Shown here: piece after piece, positions 8,878-13,847 of the stretch | Position numbering within the stretch: position 1 is the first letter of the stretch | How the letters are laid out: each line of letters opens with the position of its first letter | Program-made: the position numbers and the translations under genes | The notes under the pieces: model-generated | Database searches by the model: none | Told to the model about the DNA's origin: nothing | What the model saw: the letters and a program-made list of their open reading frames with translations, nothing else | From: Smittium culicis | Lineage: Eukaryota > Kickxellomycota > Harpellomycetes > Harpellales > Legeriomycetaceae | Length of the DNA stretch: 13,847 bases | Assembly (NCBI GenBank): GCA_001970855.1 | Contig: LSSN01000331.1 | Coordinates: 8,478-22,324 of the forward strand | Direction: 5' to 3'

Positions 8878-10502
8878 GGAGAAAACTGTAGCTACTTTGA
8901 AACAGTTTAAATCATGGGCCATTTTCTTTTATTTAATAAATTCTAGTAAAAAGAATCAAGATGAAATTAAGATATAAAAATTTTAATGGTCACAAACTAT
9001 TGTATAATTTATAAAATGGCGGCTAATCTTGTTATTAAATTCATTAAAAAGTAATGAAAAAGTAGGAAACCAATATTACCATATTTAGCGTGTGAAAATA
9101 TTTTCGGTATATAATTTATCCATATGGGATCATCTTATAGGAGGCAGAACTTTTTATCTTTGAAAATCTATTTGCTTATTAAAATTAGGTAAATCTATTG
9201 GTTGTATCAAATTACTCTTTTGATGATTTTTTCCTAATCGATTCTGTAATTAAGTCAACACTTATGAGAGGGAAAATTTTTAATAGCAAAAGTTTCGCTC
9301 CTCGAAATAATCTCCGATATACTTTATGGGAAATTTTACTAGTCTCTAACATAATCTTTAGGCTTTTTTTTATTAGATTCAAGTGAAATAGATCTCCTCT
9401 TGCTAAAAATAGGCATAGTTACACAAGGTAAATACTAAATTTACGAGCGCAATTCAATTTTCCTGATGTTTTTTTTTCTGATAAATTTTGATTTATTTCG
9501 TGGAGTAAGTAAATGGGTGTTTCAATAAAAATATATTTGCAAAATTAAAGTCAAACTATCTGAAATTATAGTCATTTAAAAAAATAAAAACTTTTTTGCA
9601 GTATAAATTAGCACGTAAAGCCTATACCAACCTTATTTGATAGAATTTTACGAATAGTGTGTATAATAAATATCAATTAAAGTGGTTTTCGCAAAATAGC
9701 TTTTTTGGGTAAAAAATAAATTTGCAAAAGATTTACGTTCGCAAAATACTTTAGAATTAGAATTTTAATTTATATAACCTGATTGATTAGACTTGATGAA
9801 ATAATGTACTAAAGCTTTAATCTTTGAAACTACGACCTTTTATTTTTTATTAAATTACCCATTTGATGTCTGCGCTAATTGTTTTCTAAATCGAATATTG
9901 TGAAGCAATAATAAAAAATAATTTTAAAATTATCGTAATTTATATTTCAAACTTTTTGATATTTTCAGCTAATATCTTGAACTCAGCTTTTAGTTTTTTA
10001 TCAAGATAAGTTTGGGTTAATATGAATAATGTAACGGGATAATATAATAATAAGCAATTAAAAAAACATTTATCTTATTTTAATAAATATTTCCAGATTT
10101 TTTACTTTTACATAGCAGTTTTCTTATATCGATATAGACTAACAAGATGGTTCTAAATTATCATACTATAATTTTTAATTAAATTTCCAACAATAAACAC
10201 TTTTTTTAAAAAACTATACATAAAATAAGATACTTCTCTTTTTGATAAACATGAAACTTTATATTCTAAATTAAGCAATATCTTTCGTTTATAATACTCA
10301 AGTATTATACTATTAGAAGTTATTTCAATTATAGAAATTATGTGCAAAAAATTTTTTTCCTTCTCGTCAGAATATCATTATGTTTTCAAAAATATTAGCG
10401 AGTATTACCCAATAAAATTTCTGATGAGACAAAATTTTGTATCTAATCTATATTGGAAAATAAAATTTCTATAATAAAAAGTTGGGCTTGTACAAAAGCC
10501 TC
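8878..10502. other. AT-rich gene-less stretch
   Basis: Two short open runs are present: plus-strand 9198-9386, opened by TTG, and minus-strand 10153-10347. Both are I/F/N/K/L-rich and judged to be chance. A small inverted repeat lies at 8883-8908 (AAACTGT and ACAGTTT). TTCGCAAAATA occurs twice, near 9688 and 9739. No RNA gene or mobile element is seen. Confidence 0.6.
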
Positions 10503-11354
10503 TCAAACAATAGATTGGTTTTCAATTTGCTTTACAATATGCACATTAGCACCACTTGCAAAATGAATTAACCAATGATATAAGGAATATGACATCAAAT
10601 CCGGATGGAACTTGTCCCTAATACTTTTAGCTGTAGCTATAGATAACATCTCAATAGCCTAATAATAAATTTATTTAATAAAACTCCAAATTAAATGAAA
10701 GCTCCAAATTAAGAAAATCAGACAAAATCAATGATAATAAATTATCGTTCTGGTTAAAGTGCTGCGCACAAATATTATAAAAGGGTCGTAAACACAAAGG
10801 TATTTTATGGCACCTTGAAATTTAAAAAGATCTAAATATTTCCACCAGGTCCCAATTTGGCATAGTATCGATTTCCGGTTTTGATTTCAGGCGTAGGCGC
10901 GGTAAAATATCACTGGGCTGTACAATTTAAATCAGAATCGAGTAGTTCGGCCAATAATATAGTACATTATGTAAAATTTTTTTGATTATTAATACGTTAT
11001 AATCATTAGAGTTCAAGCTTTATAATGAATTAATAATGCCTGCATAAGGAATAAAAAACAAGCAAGCTAGAAACTCTATTCCTTTCATTTGATTACTATT
11101 CGCCCATTCGTTTTGGAAATGAGTCATCGAAAAAACATTTTCATAAAAATGTACGATAAATAATAATTAAAAGTATTTTATAGCATTCTGTGTAATTTTT
11201 GCCCAATAACTACAAAGTTTAATAATCATAAATAAAATTTTTTTTCGTTTTCATATAAATTTGATTGAAATGCACAAATGGAAGACAGAATTCCAAAACA
11301 TTTTTAGTCTATGCTTTATTTCTATTCGTGAAATTGGGCAATCAATCAAAAGTC

Positions 11355-11375
11355 GGCTCTTTAGAGTTTAGAGCC
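11355..11375. repeat. Short GC-rich inverted repeat with nested TTTAGAG tandem
   Basis: GGCTCT at 11355-11360 pairs with AGAGCC at 11370-11375 across a 9-base loop. TTTAGAG is repeated directly at 11360-11366 and 11367-11373. It sits about 30 bp before the TATA box of the transporter promoter region, so it could be a regulatory site, but nothing shows this directly. Confidence 0.4.
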
Positions 11376-11405
11376 AAAACCTCAATTTTTTTTCTTCGAG
11401 TAAAG

Positions 11406-11413
11406 TATAAAAG
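11406..11413 (+). promoter_or_regulatory. TATA box candidate for the MFS transporter gene
   Basis: TATAAAAG, followed by GC-rich sequence, matches the classical TATA consensus. It lies about 340 bp before the transporter ATG, which would give a leader of roughly 300 bases. This is the best plus-strand TATA motif in the upstream region. Weaker AT-rich alternatives lie nearer, such as 11584-11592. Confidence 0.35.
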
Positions 11414-11747
11414 GCAGCGCATATAATTATGATCCATAAAGTGCAATTAGTAGAGAACTAATAAGGTTAATCCGCTTGTATATAGATATTTAAATCCGCA
11501 TATCCTTCTATCTGAAAATAGTTCAAGCATCTTATCAATTAATTCGTAGTTTCACTATCATACTCATACACTTATTTTCACTAATTATATACTAGTTAGA
11601 TATTAAAAATAATTACTGTTTCAAGGTTTAAAGCAGGTTAAAGTCTTCAATATTATTAAAGAAAAATTACAGATTTTTTAAGAACGATTCCAGTCTCCAA
11701 ATAAAAATATTCCGTATTCAGCCAGAATCATAGGATACGCATCTGCC

Positions 11748-13220
11748 ATGCTAAATTTTCTTTCTTGGTTTAAAACAAAAAGCGCTCTTTTGTGCTTATC
11801 AACTATTTCGTTGTTTGTAGATGCGTGTATTTACGGAATTATTATTCCTGCACTTCCTGATTTACTTCAGGTTAAACTAAAAGCCTCGACTGGAATCAAC
11901 GGACTACTCGTTGGTTTTTTTGCGTTGGGCGTACTTATTGGAGCGCCATCAATCTCTTTTTACTCTGACAGAACTGGGAAGCGAAAAATGCCAATGATCA
12001 TCGGGTTTTTAATACTAACTGTTTCATCAATTCCTATAGGATTTTCGAACAAGCTATATCAATTGTTTTTGGCTAGATTATTCCAAGGAATAAGTAGCGG
12101 TGTCACTTGGTCACTTGGTTTAGCTATGCTGATTGACGTCTATCCATCTGATAAACTTGATTTCCCCATCTCTATATCTTATTCAGGATTCACATTGGGT
12201 GTATTAGGAGGTCCGGTACTCGGTGGTGTTGTCTATAAGTCTGGAGGTATGCCAGGCGTTGCATATTTAATGGGTGGCATGGCTTTATTCAATATGATTT
12301 TTAGAATTCTAGTTCCTGACTCTAACGAACTCAATGAAATTTTAGCTAAATCAGAAGCTGTATCATCTTCATCAATCGATTTAGAAAGCAACCCAGAAAA
12401 TTCACAGCCCGCTGCAAACAAGAAGATAAATTTCTTTAGCTTGCTTAAAGAAAAGCAAATTATAGTTCTGTGCTTAGTTACTATTTTTGCATATGGAATG
12501 ACCAGCTCCATCGAACTAGTTCTCCCAATCGTATTCGCAGAAAAATTCGACCTCTCGCCTGACATAATAGGATACACTTTTATCTCTTTCTCTGTATCTA
12601 GCGTTATTGGAAGCCTTGTTACTGGAAGATTGATGGACAGCAAATTTATCAATAGCCGCATCAGTGAGTACAAAAAGAGATATGTAATAATTATTATTGG
12701 AAATACTGTAGCAGGTGTATTAGTAATAATTACTGGATTCCAAAAAACGCTCGCTGCATTTATTATTTTTATGGCTCTATTTGGATTTGCCTCTGGCTGT
12801 GGAAATGTTCCTGTTATGGCCGCGCTAGGTGCACACATTACTTATATGGCAACTCGAGAGGATACCCACATTGCCGATTCTAAGAATTCTCTATCACCTG
12901 AAAAGCCTGAAGTAACACAAGAAGCTATACTAGAAACCCCTGTTCCAGTTTTAGCCAACCATGAAATCAAGCCTGATTCAAATAATATAGAAGAAAACTC
13001 AGATACTAATGGGACTAAATCCGTTGGGAAATCTGGAGGTAACGGCCAGGTATACTCGCTATATAACGTCTCATACTCATTATCAGCTTTGATCATACCT
13101 ATAGTTGCTTCAAGCATGTATAAATCAGCTGGTCTATTACCAGTATGCGCGTTTTTAGGAGGTTTATTAGCTGTTGGAGTATCAACATCTGTGGGCTATA
13201 TTCTTTTAACCAAGAAATAA
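11748..13220 (+). CDS. MFS transporter, DHA1/VMAT-like drug:H+ antiporter family
   Basis: A 490-residue integral membrane protein with about twelve hydrophobic helices in two six-helix halves, typical of the major facilitator superfamily. Helix 1 carries D25 and the P34-x-x-P37-D38 motif seen in VMAT/DHA1 proteins. Loop 2-3 has the motif A core SDRTGKRK (73-80). Helix 4 has motif B with R110 and QG (113-114). Helix 5 has antiporter motif C, G151 to G160 with GGPVLGG. A weaker motif A echo, GRLMD, lies at 293-297. By family it should export small organic molecules, drugs or amines in exchange for protons at the plasma or vacuolar membrane; the substrate cannot be read from sequence. The central loop (about 190-232) is polar and serine-rich. 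Loop 10-11 (366-432) is unusually long and acidic. The ATG has G at -3 and is the first in its frame, although the frame is open without ATG back to 11682. The frame is intact and intronless, and its GC is clearly above the surroundings. Confidence 0.93.
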   Translation: MLNFLSWFKTKSALLCLSTISLFVDACIYGIIIPALPDLLQVKLKASTGINGLLVGFFALGVLIGAPSISFYSDRTGKRKMPMIIGFLILTVSSIPIGFSNKLYQLFLARLFQGISSGVTWSLGLAMLIDVYPSDKLDFPISISYSGFTLGVLGGPVLGGVVYKSGGMPGVAYLMGGMALFNMIFRILVPDSNELNEILAKSEAVSSSSIDLESNPENSQPAANKKINFFSLLKEKQIIVLCLVTIFAYGMTSSIELVLPIVFAEKFDLSPDIIGYTFISFSVSSVIGSLVTGRLMDSKFINSRISEYKKRYVIIIIGNTVAGVLVIITGFQKTLAAFIIFMALFGFASGCGNVPVMAALGAHITYMATREDTHIADSKNSLSPEKPEVTQEAILETPVPVLANHEIKPDSNNIEENSDTNGTKSVGKSGGNGQVYSLYNVSYSLSALIIPIVASSMYKSAGLLPVCAFLGGLLAVGVSTSVGYILLTKK

Positions 13221-13273
13221 TCCTAATGCAACACACAATATACCTACTTTAATTTAACATACTACCTAATGTA

Positions 13274-13307
13274 AATAAATTTGTTTATAGTCAAACTTTG
13301 AAATAAA
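13274..13307 (+). terminator. Polyadenylation signals of the MFS transporter gene
   Basis: Two AATAAA hexamers, at 13274-13279 and 13302-13307, lie 54 and 82 bases after the TAA stop, a normal distance for fungal 3' ends. The motif is common in AT-rich DNA, so position is the main support. Confidence 0.45.
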
Positions 13308-13551
13308 ATCCAATTGTCTTTTAGATAAAAGTCATCTTATTGACTGAATTTTTATATCCAAATATTCGTTTATTTCTATATGATAGATTATTCAAATCTT
13401 ATCTTAATCTTTACCATTTATTCAAAAAAAAATTTTTTACTAATGCATTTATTGAGATTATCTGGTTTAGTTTTTCTCTAAAGGATCTATGAATATAAAT
13501 CTGAACTCATAGTAACTATTTTGGTTGTGTGAATTTTTTCTATTTAACACA

Positions 13552-13607
13552 TGTATGTAAACATACACTGGGAGATCGTTCCAAAGAATCACTGATGGCC
13601 CAGTGTA
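13552..13607. repeat. Overlapping palindrome and GC-rich hairpin
   Basis: TACACTGGG at 13564-13572 and CCCAGTGTA at 13599-13607 form a perfect 9-bp stem with five GC pairs and a 26-base loop. Its left arm overlaps a second palindrome, TGTATGT-AA-ACATACA (13552-13567), so the two could form alternative structures. The palindrome contains GTAAACA, the forkhead core site. The larger repeat can also be read as CACTGGG terminal repeats flanked by TA, the target duplication of Tc1/mariner-type elements, though it is only 44 bp long. The pairing is seen directly; the function is unknown. Confidence 0.5.
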
Positions 13608-13733
13608 CGATATAAATAAAATTTTAATTAACTAACAAAAAACTATCTCTCTCATGTAAAAGTTTATCTTAGGCGAGCCAATAGGATTAAAGAATTTATA
13701 AAAATTTATTTCTTATCAACTATTCATTTTTTT

Positions 13734-13847
13734 TTACGCCCTTATTAAATAAAATTGACTATAACCATCGAACACGTAGTCTATCGACTTTAACTTACTA
13801 ATACAACTTTGTTGACCTTGCCAAGAGCTACATTTTGGTACAAGTTT
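13734..13847 (-). CDS. Possible 3' end of a convergent gene, partial at the window edge
   Basis: A minus-strand frame enters from the right edge and ends at a TAA (13736-13734) after 37 open codons. It reads KLVPKCSSWQGQQSC, then ISKLKSIDYVFDGYSQFYLI. The outermost 47 bases are about 38% GC, like the transporter gene and unlike the spacer. A minus-strand AATAAA lies about 24 bases after the stop. Another minus frame (LYQNVALGKVNKVVLVS, then TAA) is also open from the edge but ends sooner. With so little sequence no family can be named, and chance is a real possibility. Confidence 0.22.
   Translation of the reverse strand, partial: KLVPKCSSWQGQQSCISKLKSIDYVFDGYSQFYLIRA

Larger units (their letters stand above)
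10503..11571 (-). pseudogene. Possible decayed coding region divergent from the transporter
   Basis: Reading leftwards, one minus-strand frame runs 11571-11020 (184 codons) with six internal stops. Its pieces include NCTLWIIIICAAFYTLLEEK, HFQNEWANSNQMKGIEFLAC and a hydrophobic LFFIPYAGIINSL end. In a different frame, 10931-10503 (143 codons) has four internal stops, with pieces such as QIGTWWKYLDLFKFQGAIKY, ATAKSIRDKFHPDLMSYSLY and HWLIHFASGANVHIVKQIEN. The stop density is roughly a third of that expected for this composition. GC rises in patches, to about 48% at 10861-10920. I cannot assign a family. A dead membrane protein or a transposon relic is possible. In places the other minus-strand frames look almost equally protein-like, so confidence is limited. 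Confidence 0.27.
13221..13733. other. 3' flank and intergenic spacer
   Basis: AT-rich and without a supported gene. It contains the AATAAA signals just after the transporter and the hairpin pair at 13552-13607. If the edge frame at 13734-13847 is real, this is the spacer between two convergent genes. Confidence 0.6.

Noticed and set aside
9198..9386. 62-codon plus-strand open frame
   Set aside because: It starts with TTG, and its length and composition are expected by chance. No splice context makes a convincing exon.
10153..10347. 64-codon minus-strand open frame
   Set aside because: It has no homology that I recognise, low-GC surroundings and I/K/S/Y-rich composition typical of chance frames.
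12233..12838. 201-codon open frame on the minus strand opposite the transporter gene
   Set aside because: It lies wholly inside the transporter on the antisense strand, reads as low-complexity I/P/L text with no family, and is explained by the codon bias of the real gene. The 91-codon antisense frame at 12842-13117 is rejected for the same reason.

Overview
The window looks like nuclear DNA of a very AT-rich eukaryote, most probably an early-diverging (zygomycete-type) fungus. There is one clear gene. It lies on the plus strand at 11748-13220, has no introns, and encodes a 490-residue major facilitator superfamily transporter of the DHA1/VMAT-like drug:H+ antiporter type. The fungal placement rests on how that protein reads (an N-terminal D-x8-PxxPD motif, motif C with GGPxLGG, short termini) and on eukaryote-style signals: a G at -3 of the ATG, a distant TATA box and AATAAA sites. 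There is no bacterial gene packing. I cannot name the species. A Kickxellomycotina/Smittium-like source is a guess from recalled transporter sequences, not a search result.

Layout. Positions 1-120 hold the strongest non-coding signal: eight GAA/TTC pentamers in exact 5-bp register (27-64) followed by a TATATAAA box (106-113). This has the architecture of a heat-shock-factor-responsive promoter, or of part of an LTR that carries one. Positions 120-11400 are a gene desert of AT-rich DNA, roughly three quarters to four fifths A+T by eye, with no intact gene that I can support. Within it, patches of visibly higher GC coincide with reading frames that carry fewer stops than their surroundings: 674-1331 on the plus strand, and 2171-2993 and 10503-11571 on the minus strand. 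I flag these as possible decayed genes or mobile-element remnants, at low confidence. The desert also holds an (ATAAA)7 microsatellite, a cluster of TTCGCG motifs, an isolated 50-bp GC-rich island and a few short palindromes.

The transporter gene has a candidate TATA box about 340 bp upstream and two AATAAA signals within 90 bp after its stop. Beyond it lie a GC-rich hairpin (13564-13607) and, at the right edge, a minus-strand reading frame open to the window end that may be the 3' end of a convergent neighbouring gene. No tRNA, rRNA, CRISPR array, complete transposable element or multi-gene system was recognised, and nothing supports a new multi-component system. The heat-shock-element array, the possible relic genes and the long cytoplasmic insertion in the transporter are the items most worth a second look.
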